A stretch of 64,000 bases of DNA from contig CM050650.1 of assembly GCA_027574665.1 (NCBI GenBank), positions 54,605,304 through 54,669,303 on the forward strand. Reading direction: 5' to 3'. A model generated the notes under the pieces. The model worked only from the letters and a program-made list of their open reading frames with translations, made no database searches and was not told the DNA's origin. The stretch is from Rhynochetos jubatus (taxonomy: Eukaryota; Chordata; Aves; Eurypygiformes; Rhynochetidae). Positions 1-12,830 of this stretch are shown here, piece by piece. Each line of letters opens with the position of its first letter. Within the stretch, counting starts at the first letter, position 1. The position numbers were made by a program, and so were the translations under genes.

Positions 1-3000
1 AGCATAAAAAACCCCCAGCCGTTGTGTCTTGGTCACCTATCATTTAAACACCATCACAGTATAGAAATTGTCATGGGAGAAAGTCTGGCTTTTGGTTAGG
101 CTCAGGTACAGGTTACCCAGGGTAGCCGTGCAATGAAGATGCACTGGTTGCATTAACCAAAAAAGGTCCTAAATATGATATAGACTTTGTTTCAGGGAAA
201 TCTGAAAACTAGCATTTAGTTCAGACCCTGAGAAGCAACTGCCCTGAAGCTCAGTTCTGGCAGGAGGTAAGGATTCCAGCAGGCTCATGGTTTGACCAAA
301 CCAGTTTGCCCCTTCTTGTGTTTCTTTTAGAGAGAGCAAAAGAAAATGGCTTGCACTTGAGCAATACTGCCTCTCTGTATAGATATTTGCTCAAGATACT
401 CTGTTCCTGCTTAACCAGAGAGTGCTTTGGTTGGTGTAAGGGGCTGTGAATGAATGCAGTTCATATGCATTATACTTCTCACTCAGGTGGTTTTCTTGTT
501 GTTACTATTGTACAGAGGTTACTTATACGTGAAATTTGCAAACTGTGGTTAGAAGCAGTGCAATTCACAGCAAGACTGTATTCGGTTTGTATCATGAAGC
601 CATTTAAAAAGGCTTTCCCTGCGCAGTTAGGTTATTGTGTGGTGCATGCGTGCTTGGCACTTCTGGAGCTGAAAGCCTACCCATATTTTTACATCTCCAG
701 CAGTTGCAGAAAAGACAAAGGACCAGTCCTGAGACCGTAGCAGCGGTGTAGTAAGTTAGGTGTCTGAGTGAGGTGTGTGTGGCTGGTAACTCATACTGAT
801 CATATCCAGAAGAGTTACTATAGGATTGCTATAGGATATTATGTAGCTACTTGACTGTGGAATGTTATTATTGTTATTGCTTGATTATAAAGTGTGCATA
901 CAGGGCAATAGCTCATTTTGATAAAACTACTGAATTTATTTATTCTTCTAACCTCAGTAAGTCTTGTAGAAGAAATCTTTGAATATTTTCCAGCAGGGCC
1001 AGACTTCGATTTCTTGTTCTTTGCTGACATATAGCCCACAAGTGTTCAGGTGCCTAATACTTGAATAAATACCTTAATATATAGGGGTTTTTTCCATTCT
1101 CCATTTGTTCAATAAAACCTGAATGTCTTCTCCAAGGACAAAGAAATTTGGCTATGCGTGGGACAAGTATCCAAGTGTATTGCTTAGCTAGATCAACCTC
1201 ACAAATCACACTCTTAGGTCCATCCAGACTGGAATCAGAGGAATTTTCTCGGGTTCTGTGTAAACTTCCTGCCAGATGGTATGGAAAGTTTGCATAGCGT
1301 GTGGGATTGACAGTTTACTTGAGAGGTGGATTAAAGTGGTAATGGTATGTGCTATAGGGTTTTCTGCTATCTTCGAACAGCTCTCAATAAAGCTTAGGTG
1401 CTTTGTTTAATGTGGTGTTTGGCTTTTTTTTTTTTTTTAATCTCTCCTCTCATTCCTTAGCTATTTGGGTTTGCCAGCAACTTTTTTAATCCAGAGGAGG
1501 CAAGAATGTGTCTACCTTCTCTTTTTTCCTAAGAAAATTGTCAGGAGAATCATGTAACTTAATGTTTATATGAATTAGTAATTTAATGATATTATAATAA
1601 CATTTTATTTGAACAACTGTTACTCAGCTCCTATTTTCAGGAAGAAAATAGGTGAAATATATTAAGGTAATTTCCATACTTTGTAGAAAATTCTCTCAGT
1701 TCCTGCAGCAAAACTTCCCTCTTCTGAGTGCAAATACCGTTTTTATGAGTGAGCATCCTCCAGGAACATACTAGTGCAAGGTTTTTTCAAGAACGGTGCC
1801 ATTAGCCGGGTCAGGTTTTAGTTAGAGCATACGTGACCAAGAGGCAAAGACTTTACTGTTGTTTTGTCAGCGATATTAATAGGGAATTTCAGCTTTGCTT
1901 ACTCACTCTTCATGAGCTGTTGCTGAAATTTCAAGGCTGAAGATCATTTTGCTGATATTATTCGGTGTGTAATGAGATGGACTATTGTCTCAAGGTAAAG
2001 ACTTATTTAAATCCTGTATTTGATTCTGTGGGTCTTCCATGAGGCTTCCTGTGAGGCTCTGGATATTTAGCCTTTGTATCCCCAGTGGTCTGACACAGAA
2101 AGGAGTGCCAGATACATTATATGTTTAAGTATTGCTTAAGCATCCATAGGCTGTTTGGGGAAATTACCACACCTATCCATAGGCTGGCATTGCATTTGGT
2201 CAAGGTGCCACGCAGTCACACACCTATGCTCAATGGACTTTGGGATCCTGCCATATTTTGCGTCATTTGTTACTTGATTACAATGAATTTATCCTCCTAT
2301 CCTTTTAAGCGACTTCAATTATTTATTAATCTCCGTGTTGCTTTAAACAGCTTAGCAATAGCCTACATGAATACCCAGTATAATTTTCTCCACTAACAAA
2401 GCTGCCAAATTCTTGCAGTAGATTGCCCAGCTGTCACCCTGCAGTGCCCCAGCTAGCTCATGGCCTTTCAACATCCAGCCAGCCAGGCTAATCCAGGTTG
2501 CCTTTCCAAACCCAGAGACACCGGGTAAATGCCTGCACAGCCCTTCAGCTTTAGAATTTGAGAAATAGCATATTGGGGTTTTTTATTTATCTTGGGTTTG
2601 GGGTTTTTTCTCAGTTACAGGATTTTTCATTTGTTTCCTTTATGCTTATTGTCTAATATCTGCTTAAACAACTTCCACATTCAATAGTTTCATGGCATGA
2701 TTTTTTCTTTAAGTGAATTCCTGGGTACCTTTCACACCCTGAGTGAAATCCTCAGTGCAGCTGTTGCAATTATTCGCCTAGGTTGTCCCAGTTCTAGATC
2801 AGGACTTAGACACGGTTTGAGTGGAGCCTGATCAGTTGGAAGAGTCTGGCCTTGACTATCCAGCTTTAATTTATACTAGAAAGACACTTGCAGTCCTCAC
2901 ACCTCAAGTCTGCACACTGCACAACTGTGTTCTTTTCCCTCTCCCTAGCTGCACACCCTCCCTCTTTTAAACAGGACACTACCCTTCTGCATCTTCTTCC

Positions 3001-3235
3001 CTACTCTGGGCAATATTACAGCTCACCTCTCCCAAGCAGGACACAACCATTTTATTCCCTTTTACCCTGTATAGAATAAAGGTAAAACCTTTATTCTATG
3101 GAGTACAGCGGTAGGTAAGGGAGTACACTAACATACTCACCAATGTCCTTAAAAGGCTGGGGTTTGCCTCATTTCCTCACCAAGGTTCCAGGCGGGTTGC
3201 ATTACTTCTTGTTTAGCTAAGAGAAGTTCCTGCAT
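1..3235. other. Intergenic DNA, no gene recognised
   Basis: AT-rich vertebrate-type sequence with stop codons in all frames. The longest frames are under 100 codons and resemble no protein I know. The notable structure is a perfect 13-bp inverted repeat at 3071-3099, listed separately. No exon with credible splice sites and coding bias was seen. Confidence 0.6.
3071..3099. repeat. Perfect 13-bp inverted repeat, 3-nt loop
   Basis: The arm atagaataaaggt (3071-3083) is followed by aaa and then its exact reverse complement (3087-3099). Each arm carries an AATAAA hexamer in its own sense direction, so a poly(A)-signal-like motif is present on both strands. It lies about 140 bp upstream of the CR1 fragment that starts near 3236. 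No function can be assigned. Confidence 0.9.
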
Positions 3236-3765
3236 CCTCTCCCTCTACTCTGTGCTGGTGAGGTCTCACCTGGGGTGCTGTGGCCAGTTCTGGGCTCCTC
3301 AGTTCAAGGAGGACAAGGAGCTACTGGAGAGGGCCCAGCGCAGGGCCACTGAGATGATGAAGGGCCTGGAGCACCTTCCATCTGAGGAAAGGCTGAGAGA
3401 GCTGGGTCTGTTTAGCTGGGAGAAGAGGAGGCTGAGGGGGATCTTATCAATGCTTATCAATATCTAAAGGGTGGGTGTCAGGAGGATGGGGCCAGGCTCT
3501 TCTCAGTGGTGTCCAGTGACAGGACTGGGGGCAATGGACACAAACTGGAAAACGTGAATGTGAGGAAACCCCTCTTCCCTGTGAGGGTGACAGAGCACTG
3601 GGACAGGCTGCCCAGAGAGGTGGGGGAGTCTCCTTCTCTGGAGACTTTCCAAAGCCGCCTGGACTTGTTCCTGTGTGATCCGCTTTAGGTGATCCGGCTC
3701 TGGCAGGGGGGTTGGGCTATATGATCTCTAGTGGTCCCTTCCAACCCCTAACACTCTGTGAATAC
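3236..3765 (+). mobile_element. CR1 LINE 3' end, 5'-truncated, sense
   Basis: This is the 3' part of a chicken-repeat-1 non-LTR retrotransposon. Translation at 3252-3467 gives the C-terminal tail of the CR1 reverse transcriptase ([17 protein letters not shown], then [19 protein letters not shown]). The reading continues in another frame at 3506-3688 (SSDRTGGNGHKL, then VTEHWDRLPREVGESPSLE) up to a stop after LFLCDPL, so the ORF is broken by a frameshift around 3430-3500. The terminal block at about 3708-3760 (gggctatatgatctctagtg, ggtcccttccaacccc, then a CTGTGA-type end) is the usual CR1 3' terminus. Severe 5' truncation is normal for CR1. The copy cannot code and is dead. The left edge is approximate. 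Confidence 0.93.
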
Positions 3766-6700
3766 TTCTCAACTTTGATTGCATTAAAATGATGGGATAA
3801 GAATTTAGTGATTTCATTTGATAATTTGTGATACCTTCTGTTGAAACAAACTTTGTGATTCATTTGGGGAAGGACAACATGGCTCTCTTACCCTGGTCTG
3901 CTCTGGAGAGAGGGGAACTCACAATCTGCTTAACAGTCATTATAGAATGAGACCAGAGTTTTCTGCAACCCTTCTCCTGAATTGTGTGTGGGTCAGGCTT
4001 GCTGTGGTGTGGTGGGGTGCTTGAGAAGATGCCAGTTAAGCCTGAGCACCCTCTCATCAGTCAAGCTGAAGGAAAGGGCCTTAAGCAGCTAGCCACGTTC
4101 TGATTTGCACCCCAAATGAATTTTTTATTTTTGCACCAACCCATTTGAACCACACAGGTTACCACAGCTCTGCACCTTAGCCTGCACTTTACAGTCCCCT
4201 AAAAACGTGTACAGCCCCACCAGCAAGCTTTTACACGGGAACCTGCCGTTGGGCCCCCGATGCCACCTAGCACTGCCTCCACACAAAGCGACCCTGTCCC
4301 CCAGGCACCCAAAACACCCCAAGAGCTGGGGCAGTGGTACGGTTGCCTGACAGCACAGCTGTGTTGTCGTGAGTTGAAGTAGAGCTGGGTTTGAAGGCTG
4401 GATGCGAGTGTGACGTTTTATAAAGCGACCAGGTTCTTGCTGGGAGAAGAGCAGGTAGAGGACTTGGTTAGAAGGACGGAGAGAAGCTGCCCTTCTGGAC
4501 TCTGAAGGTGAGGGAAATGAGTGGACCCTGTATTGGTGGGTAAAATCTTGTGGTCCCCTCGCTTCCTCCCCAGTCCAGGTGCTGCAGGAAACCTACAGGT
4601 TTGGGACAGGGTTAAGCACCTGGTAATCGTTACCCCAGTGCGTGGTTACCTGCAGGCAGCAGGTATGTCTAGCTCAGAGCTGTGCCCACCTCTTCCTTCG
4701 TACGGGGGTGTCCTCTTCTCCACGGCCACCAGTTCTGGCCCATGGAGAGTGAGTGCTCCGTTATGCTTGATGTGGCTTCCCATTTCACTTTCTTCATAAT
4801 AATAGCCAAGCACAAGCCTGAAGTGATGGATCTGCTATTTGCCACTAACAGCTCAGCCTCATCACTCTCTTGGGGAAAATTGTGTTTGGAGTAATGTTTT
4901 GTTTTAATAGGGTTTTGTTTTTCCTTTCATAGGGTCTTGTTTTTATTTTATATATATATACACACACACATATAAACCAAACATGTTTGTATGTATAAAT
5001 CTATGTAAATGTACTCTTTTTTTCAGAGAAGGCAAGGCTCAAGTGGAACGCCTTTTTTGAAAGGTGGAGGGTGGTAATACTTAAGGTGGTTCTTGGTGGC
5101 TGCACTTCATTCTTCAGTCTCAAGCTCCATCTTGAAAATGTTGTTAACAGGTGAGCTTTATCCACACAGTAGAAATTGTCTGTCTCAAGAATGGAGCTGT
5201 TAACTGCAGTCTTTGTCTTATATAAATGGATGAGAAACTGTTATCTCTCCCACCTGCTTTTAAAGACCAACACAACTCCCAAAATTATAGTTTAAGAGTC
5301 TAGGCCCTTGATAACCACAATCATCTGGGATTCTGCCAGCATCAGTCAAGAAGTTATCACCCTGCTCCATCGGTAGGCTGACTTTTGGCTTTGATATCAG
5401 TTGAATGAGTTCCTAAAAAACAAGGCAGGTTTGCATTGGGGGCGTGAGCTCGGTGAGAAAAGATTACTGTAATATTTTAAAATGAATGTTTCCTATCCAC
5501 CCTCAGACATTGTAATTAACCTGTATGTAAAACTACGTATTATAAATGAGTGGGGAGCATCCAAGCTATTTGTAGACTAGGCAGCTTATCTACTTTACAA
5601 GCAGCCGTGCAGCACCTCTGAGCATAGGCTTTAAAGCCCTTCGTTTTCAACACTACTCGTGTGATCTGCAATTGCGATATACGGCTGTAACCTGTCTTCA
5701 CCATACACTGTAGTATGTGTGTGACTGCTCCTTCCTCACTGGGCTCTGAAAGAATAATTCAAACAAGTTTCATTTATTGCTGCTCCATGCTCCTTCAGCA
5801 CAATAATATGCCTTGTTAGCAGGTTAGCAAGCACTGCCTGCTCCCTTTCTTTTTATAGACAAAGGTTGAACAGGTTCTAGAAAGTGCCTTCTGAATCGTA
5901 TAGTACTCCCCATATCTTCTGGCATTAATAGCATTCCCTGTTCATTTCCAGGGTTTTTTTTCGTCTGTCAATCCCTAGCTCTGCGATCACACTCGGAGAC
6001 CTTTTCATAACTCCTGACTTGGGCACTGCTTTCAATCCCTCTGGAAGCTATATTGTGTGCGTATGATTCCGTGAGACAATATGTGCATGTACCACTTCTG
6101 TCTTCACTGAAGGGGAGGCTGCCGATCTCACCCAGACCGTGCACACTGACTGTAATGTTGAAATTGCTTGTCATTATCTACAAATGGAAGTGTGAAATTA
6201 CAGGAATTGTAATTTGCATTGCACTGAAAGGACACATAAAGTGGGTGTAACTGCAATGAGAAATAATCAATAGTTTTTTTTTTTCCTTTATGCTTAAGAA
6301 ATATGTTTTAGAAATACTTTCAGGTAGGCCATTTTGTATACCGTCTTTTGGACAAGTGAATGAAAATCAAAAGGTGGCAATCTGTGCATCTCTGAAGTTC
6401 TGGAAAGAAATGATAGGCAGAAAGCTCTGCTAGCTCGGGGAAGTTTCACAATTGACTAGATACTCAGCCTCGATAGGGGTTGAGATACAATCTGGTGTGT
6501 AAGAAACATGCAGCGTGCCTTTGTATCCACTTATCTATCCTTATGTAGAATCCTTTTCCTGACACTCCCTCCCTGAGACCCCAAGCCATGCTCACGAGCC
6601 CCACACAGACGTGTTGCCAGACTGCACGCTGCCGTGTGGCTGATGGCGTTGGGGAAGGGGAGGTTGCAGCCAGAGCCAGCCGGCTGACTCACACAGTGAC

Positions 6701-9700
6701 ACAGGTAACTTCTTAAAAAGACTAAACAGTGTGCAGTTTTCTCCGGTTTTACCTGTCCATTGCTAGTCAAGAAAAGCTGTTCGGTAGCGAATGAAGACGG
6801 GCTGAAGTCAGTAAGGTAGTTGAGAGGTGCAGAGGGGAGTTGCGGCTGTGTGCACTGAAGGGGCAGGCACAGCATTGGATGCTGTGTGAGCAGGTGGCAA
6901 GGGATCCTGATACTTTTAGGGGTGCATGTGGGGACAGATGGGGCTGTACACCCTCCGACTAGCCTGGAACACCCTTGCATTAGGGATGGGCAGGGCTGCC
7001 GTGGGGCAGGGGAGAGCAGAGCTTACTGGAGGTGCTTAACAACCCTTCCAGAATGCTTCTGTGATTTTAACAAATCCAATTGCCCCCAGCACAGCCCCGC
7101 TGCGAACAGCTGTACATTAGCATGCAGGCCCATGGCAAGATGCGCCCCCATTTGTATGTTTTTCTTGAATTATCTAGTCTTATGAATCCCACTTGGATTT
7201 TTGAAGAGGCCATGGACTTCCTGGAGATCTAGGGTAAGGAAACAGCCCAATTATGCCTTAACCACAGACTTTTCATAACTGCAAACCACTCAGGTGTAGA
7301 TCAAAGGCAATGATGAACATGGAGTAGACATGGTGCAGTGCCAAAACAAAGGGGGGAAAGCTTGTGTAAGAATTACAGACAAAAACCGACGGAGATCAAC
7401 ATTGCCTCTGTCAGTACATCTCCTGCCAGTACCTGCCATCACAAGCTGAGCAGATGCTGCTCTACAAACCACCTCAGGTACTTCAGGGCTCGCTCTGAGG
7501 ATGCCTGCCCAGCACAGGCAGCCGTGCCTCCGCCGCCCGGGGTGCTAGGCAAAAATGCACGGGGCTTCCTCCATGGATAGGCACACGGCTTTCCTTCCAG
7601 GCAGCACCCAACGGGAAAAACACAGATGGTGCAGGCACCAAGCCCTGGTTTGCAAAAAACAGCCAAGAAACGATGAACAGAAGACTCAGCATCTTCCGCT
7701 AGTGAGTCCCAGAGGAAAAAGTAAGCCAGAGTTAAATTAGGATGCTTGATGCAGACGGGTATTTGTTCACATCTGCTTGGTAAATGATGCCCTGCATATG
7801 AAGGCAGAGACCCCTCTGTTTTCTCCCCTGGTTTGTGAAAGTGAGGAGTTCATCACAGCATATCAAGTGTCTGAGTCATGAATCAGGAGACTCTAGCAGC
7901 AGATTATAGCAATCAAAAATAAAATTAAGCAGTTTGCTCCAAGACTGTTTCCATCTCTGAAACAGGGGCTTTCCAGAATCGTTGGGAGTCTTTACTTATG
8001 CTGTACAATTAAATATTCAGCATTTCCTGCTAAATTTAGATTTATTGAAGTAAACAATGATGCAGAACTGGACAATTCCATTTTTAGGTATTAATAATTC
8101 AGAACCATATTTGAAAACAACAGAGGGATATGTACAATACATCATAGAGGTTTTTATTATATCCACCCACTGCCTATCCACCCACAGAGAGATCTGGATA
8201 CTGTTTCTACTTGGAAACAATATAGCATCATCATATCTTAGGCTTGTTTAAGTATACAGATATAGAGGATACGTTTACAAGAATGCAGTGTTTAATGTGC
8301 AGCTGGGTGAGTCATTCTATTTTTTTTTTTCCCTGCAACCAAATCATCCTCTTATTACTTAAAGTTGGTATCGACAAATATTCATTCTTTGGATAACAGA
8401 AACTGTGTTTATCAGAATACACAAAAATAGAGAAAACTGCATTCTACAATGTGGGTGATATTAATCTAGGATAAAGCTCTGTCACTGAGCTCTCCATTTT
8501 AGTATCACATTTAAAATCTGAGTACTTTTGTTTATCATATGTCATTATTTATCTTGCTGCTGCTTTAGGGCATGTAAAACGTTCTTTTGCTTCGAGACCC
8601 ATCTGATAAATTCCTTGTGCAATACTGGGTGTTCTCTGTCACCGCCTCTGACACCAAAGCAGCAACAGAACGAACTATGTGGGGTGTGTGGAAAGGGCAG
8701 GAGAAGAAAAGGAGAGACAGTGGATGTCTCTGTTAGGGATAGATTTTTACTGCTGTCTAGAGTTGTGATTTTATTTAAGGACTGATCCCTTAGCTGGCTT
8801 TCTACAACTTCAAGATTGACAGCTCAAGTGAAAGAGGTTTCAGGGTGTTTTGATTGCCCTTGGTGCTCAGCAATGCCTGCAGAGACATAAGTGTCAATCC
8901 TGCCCCATCGGCCTTGAGACCTCTTCACCCCAGCTGCCACCCCCAAGATGCGCAGGGCTGAGGAGAGACATATGTAAGACTGATTCCACCTTTCCGGAGA
9001 TCAGTCTAAATGCTGCTCCATAGACACTGCTTAAGAGATTCCACAAGAGAGTTAATAACGTAGGGAGCTAAATTCAGCGTGGAGATGAATTTCTAACAAG
9101 TACTGTTCCAGCAAGGGGCCAAATTAGGTAAAGGCTTCAGATACACCTCAAGTGAAAGAGGAAAACAGCTCAGTCTCTTCAATGAAATTGTTTCAGGTTT
9201 ATCCTGGTGAAATGAAGATCAGAACTTGCCTGGAGGGAGCTTGCTTTATTTTATAGCTATCTAGTTATTTTTTCTGCTGTCCAGACCATCTGTTCCATTG
9301 GTGGGTATGTCATCATTCGCACACCCACTGAATGCCAAATTAATCCAAGTCACACAGCTTGCACCTCCCTTCTGACTTAGACCAAACTATATTTTATTCC
9401 AGCATAAAAAAAAGACATCAGAGCTAAGTTTGCCTCACTCACTTTCAAGGAGGAAAGGATAAGCTTTAGGGCTGACTCTGATCCCGTAAGGGGACAACCT
9501 TAAAACACCAGAACTTTGGTAGGGGGTCCCACCACAGCTCGTCAGCGCTGGGCGATAATGGATACCCAGCAGGAAAAGGGATGCAGAAACGGAGCAAGGA
9601 CTCAGCCACGCTGTCAGACCCCTCTTAAGAGCCGCATGTTTGGGAAACTTTTGAGGCTTTGTATCCAGTATTTCTCAAATGGATTCCTTTTCCATGAATC

Positions 9701-9859
9701 TTTTAAGCCCACAGAGACTTTTTGTGCCGACAGCCTCCTGTGGCAACACAGCCGAACCGTAGTTTGAAGAATTACCTCCTGTTGCTTTCTTTGAAACTAT
9801 CACTATTGATTTCATTTGATCTTGTATTGTAAGACAGCGGACTGTTATTCACCATTTGC
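3766..9859. other. Intergenic DNA, no gene recognised
   Basis: Only chance frames are seen, the longest 149 codons on the - strand (6531-6980), with low-complexity composition and no family resemblance. Short simple repeats occur, including alternating TA then CA at 4950-4975. No RNA gene or recognisable transposon was found. Confidence 0.55.
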
Positions 9860-10620
9860 ACCCTTCTAGGCACTTGAGGTTGTTTAGACATTTATCATGT
9901 GCCCTCCTTGGTTTTCTGTTCTCCCAGACAAAGGCTTCCTGGTCTCATTGACCATTTCTCGCATCAAAACTGTTCCAGATTTTGAAGCATCTTTGTCTTT
10001 TCCCCCACACTGTTTTGAGTAAGGAGGATGGGGGACAGAGCAGCACACACTATTCAAATGCAGTCACACTGTGAATCTGTACAGTGACATGATATTTTCT
10101 GGTTTGGTCTTCATTTCTTTCCTAACATTTGATTTGCTTTTTTAAATGCTACTGAGCACTGAGCTGACATTTCCATGGATGTCTCTAATAACCTTAAGAT
10201 TGCTTTTCACAGTGGTAACAGCTATTTTGAAGCCTGCCATTGCATATGTATAGTTGGGCTTTTTTCTCCCATGTGCATTGCTTTACGTTTATCAATATTG
10301 AATTCAGCTGCCTTTTTATTTCCAAGTCGTTCAGTGTGATGACATCCCTCTGCAGCTCTTAGCAGTTGGCTTTAAATTTACTTCTTTGAATAACTTAGTA
10401 TCATCAGCAAACTTTATTACTTCATATCTTGTCCCACTTTCCAGGTCACTTAGAACTAGATCAATCAGTGTATTCCCGTCAGACTCCACTGGCGATCTTC
10501 CTCCACTGACTTTTATCCTTTGTGTCCTACCTTTTAACCATTTATTTCTCCGTGAGAGTACCTTCTTTTTATCCCATTGCAGCTTAGCTTCTTTAGCTTT
10601 GTCCCACTGAAAACGCCGCT
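9860..10620 (-). mobile_element. Old CR1 LINE fragment with RT FADD block
   Basis: On the - strand this is a decayed piece of CR1 ORF2. The frame at about 10410-10450 reads VIKFADDTKLF, the palm motif C (F/Y-A-D-D) of non-LTR reverse transcriptases. About 150 bp further along the element, on the same strand, the sequence is recognisable as the conserved Trp/Phe-Asn/Asp-Lys-Cys-Lys region (gaattcaatattgataaacg). Further on are an AVTT block (about 10210-10225) and the degenerate thumb/C-terminal region down to about 9860. Many stops and indels interrupt it. It is much older than the copies at 3236 and 20797. Both boundaries are approximate because homology fades. Confidence 0.82.
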
Positions 10621-12399
10621 TAATGACTTTGAGAGGATCTTGAACATAGGTTGTATCCAAAAGCAACTGAGTGGGACGATGTGGAGAGGACCAAACTGAG
10701 CCTTTTTTGACACTATTCAAAAAATGCCATCTCTCCCAGTGATCATGAAAGGATGCCTGAGACAAGCTGCTGCTTGCACAAGCATGCCCCAAGGATGTCC
10801 ATGTTCAAACCTACAGGTCTAGGTTTGCTCCACATTTGATCTGGGATTCACTGGGGTGTGCTGGAGCTTCCTGGCAGTAGAGGAATATGCTTTGGGGAGA
10901 CGATTTGTTGGTCTGAGTTGATGTCAAGTCTGAGGGAGACTGTGGCCAGCAGAGATGAGGTCACTGAACTGTGTGGTTGGGAGAAAACTGTGGGAGCCAC
11001 TGGCAGATTTGCAAACCTGGGAGGAAAACGGTAATGATGGCCTTGGGAAGAAAGGGCGGTGGAGGCAATTACCGAGTGAGACCTTTCACACGGCAGCACT
11101 GGACTGAATGCCAGAGCAGCAGTGATTTAATGTTAGGGGTGGTCAAACTAATAGCAACAAAAGATATTTAAAAATACTGAATTGTGAAATGAAAGGGTAA
11201 ATGTGTAACTGTCACATAGGACTCATCGTTACAAGATACTGCTGAAATGGTGATTTCATCAGAGCTCAGATTTAGCGTGGGCTAAATCAGCTTGCCTGGT
11301 GGCAGGTCTGTCTTTTCAACTCTGCTGCTGATGTTGTGAAACAGCTTTCTGTAGTGATCATCCCTATCTGTCCTCCAGGTCTCCCTGCATAGTCCTAATA
11401 CCCTTTTTGATATGCCTGTTCATCCACTGAAGTCTATATTCCTTTCCAGCACCCTTTTTTTCCTTGAGGAAAAGATAAGTTCTATATAAATTTTCATCTT
11501 TTACTTTAAGAACCATGGAGTATTGTGAATATTCAGTTCTTCAAGATCCTCAGCTGAATGGGCTTCATCTCCGAGTTCCCCTGGTTTATCAAAGTTGGCC
11601 TTTTGCATGGAAAACCTTAGTTTCACCCCTTTTTCTGTCTAACTTAAAGTAGGTCACTCTGCTCAAAATAGCAGGGCATGTAAAAAGAAATGTCATCAGG
11701 GCACAACAGGATTGAACTCTCTGAACTGGAGTGTGAGTCAGGGAGGGTTAACCGTGAGTAAGGCAGAGGCGAAGGCAAACCCATTACTTGTAAATGAGCA
11801 GGCGTCTGGCAAGAAGGCTTTGCAGCCTGGCTTAGGAAGCTTTAAATGAAACTCTGTGGCTGAAAGGTGGGTTGTAGCGCAGAGATACTGCCAGCATGGA
11901 GGCAGGGAGCCACAGCAGGGATGTGAAATAGCCTCCCGGGGCATGGCAGCTGTAGACGAGGAGACCCCAAAATGGTCATTCAGGTGCAGCTCTGAGAGGC
12001 AAAGCAGTGACTACTCCTTCTGAGCCCAGGAAATGGGGAATTTTTTTTTTTTTTTTGATTCAGAGAGGCTGTGGGTGACAAGGGAGGCTGTCAGCAGGAA
12101 GCTGGAAACCCAGGGGGAGAAAGGCGGGGAATTCCTATTACTGGAGCTGCAGGCGGGTGTGAGGCAGTGCACCTCCTTACTGCGGCACCCATCTCTCTCA
12201 CGGCAGGGCTCGGTAGCTGTGCAAGGAGGGAACAAAATGTGCCTGTCTTCGGGAGAAGGGGCTGCTTAAGTGTTGCTAGTGATCCAGTGTGAGCAAGTAT
12301 GACCAACCATGGTCCGGTGCTGCTGAGGCAGATGCAGCAAAGTACCATCAACAGGTCCAGATGAGAGAAAGGTCTCAGAGAACAGCAATTTGATACAAA

Positions 12400-12830
12400 A
12401 AACCTGGTACCAGGGCCCTGTGGAAACCACCAGCCTCAACTGTCCCTGCCCAGCCTCCCAGGGCTCCTCCATGGCCCAGGGGCACATCAGCCCCTGCCCC
12501 AGCGATGCCGCAGCAGGGTGGGTCCCTAGCTCCCTCAGCTTTGCCCTGCCTTGGCCGTGGCCCTGCCTGGCCTGGCCCACTCATTGTCCCATGTCCTGTC
12601 CTTGTCTTCAGGCAGGTGCCTGGGGCTGCCCTTGTGCCCCCAGCTGCCTGCTCCCATTTGGGGGGTAGGATTGGCCCTGGCTGCTAGACCCTGGCCTGAT
12701 GGACCTCCCCACAGGGAGCTCCTGGCCAGGAGGTTGCTGAAGCAGGACTCATTTCTGGCCAAGCGACTGTCTCCGCATGCTCCAGTCAGGGCTGGGAGAC
12801 TGATTTTGTAATGCCTGGCCATTGCGACCA
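12400..12830. other. GC-rich CCTGG/CCCTG low-complexity pocket
   Basis: About 430 bp dominated by CCTG, CCTGG and GCCC words, with much higher GC than its flanks. It opens overlapping reading frames on both strands. The translations are Pro/Gly/Ala/Cys-rich and match no family I recognise. It has few CpGs, so it is not a conventional CpG island. A similar pocket lies in the intron at about 54880-55180. Confidence 0.6.
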
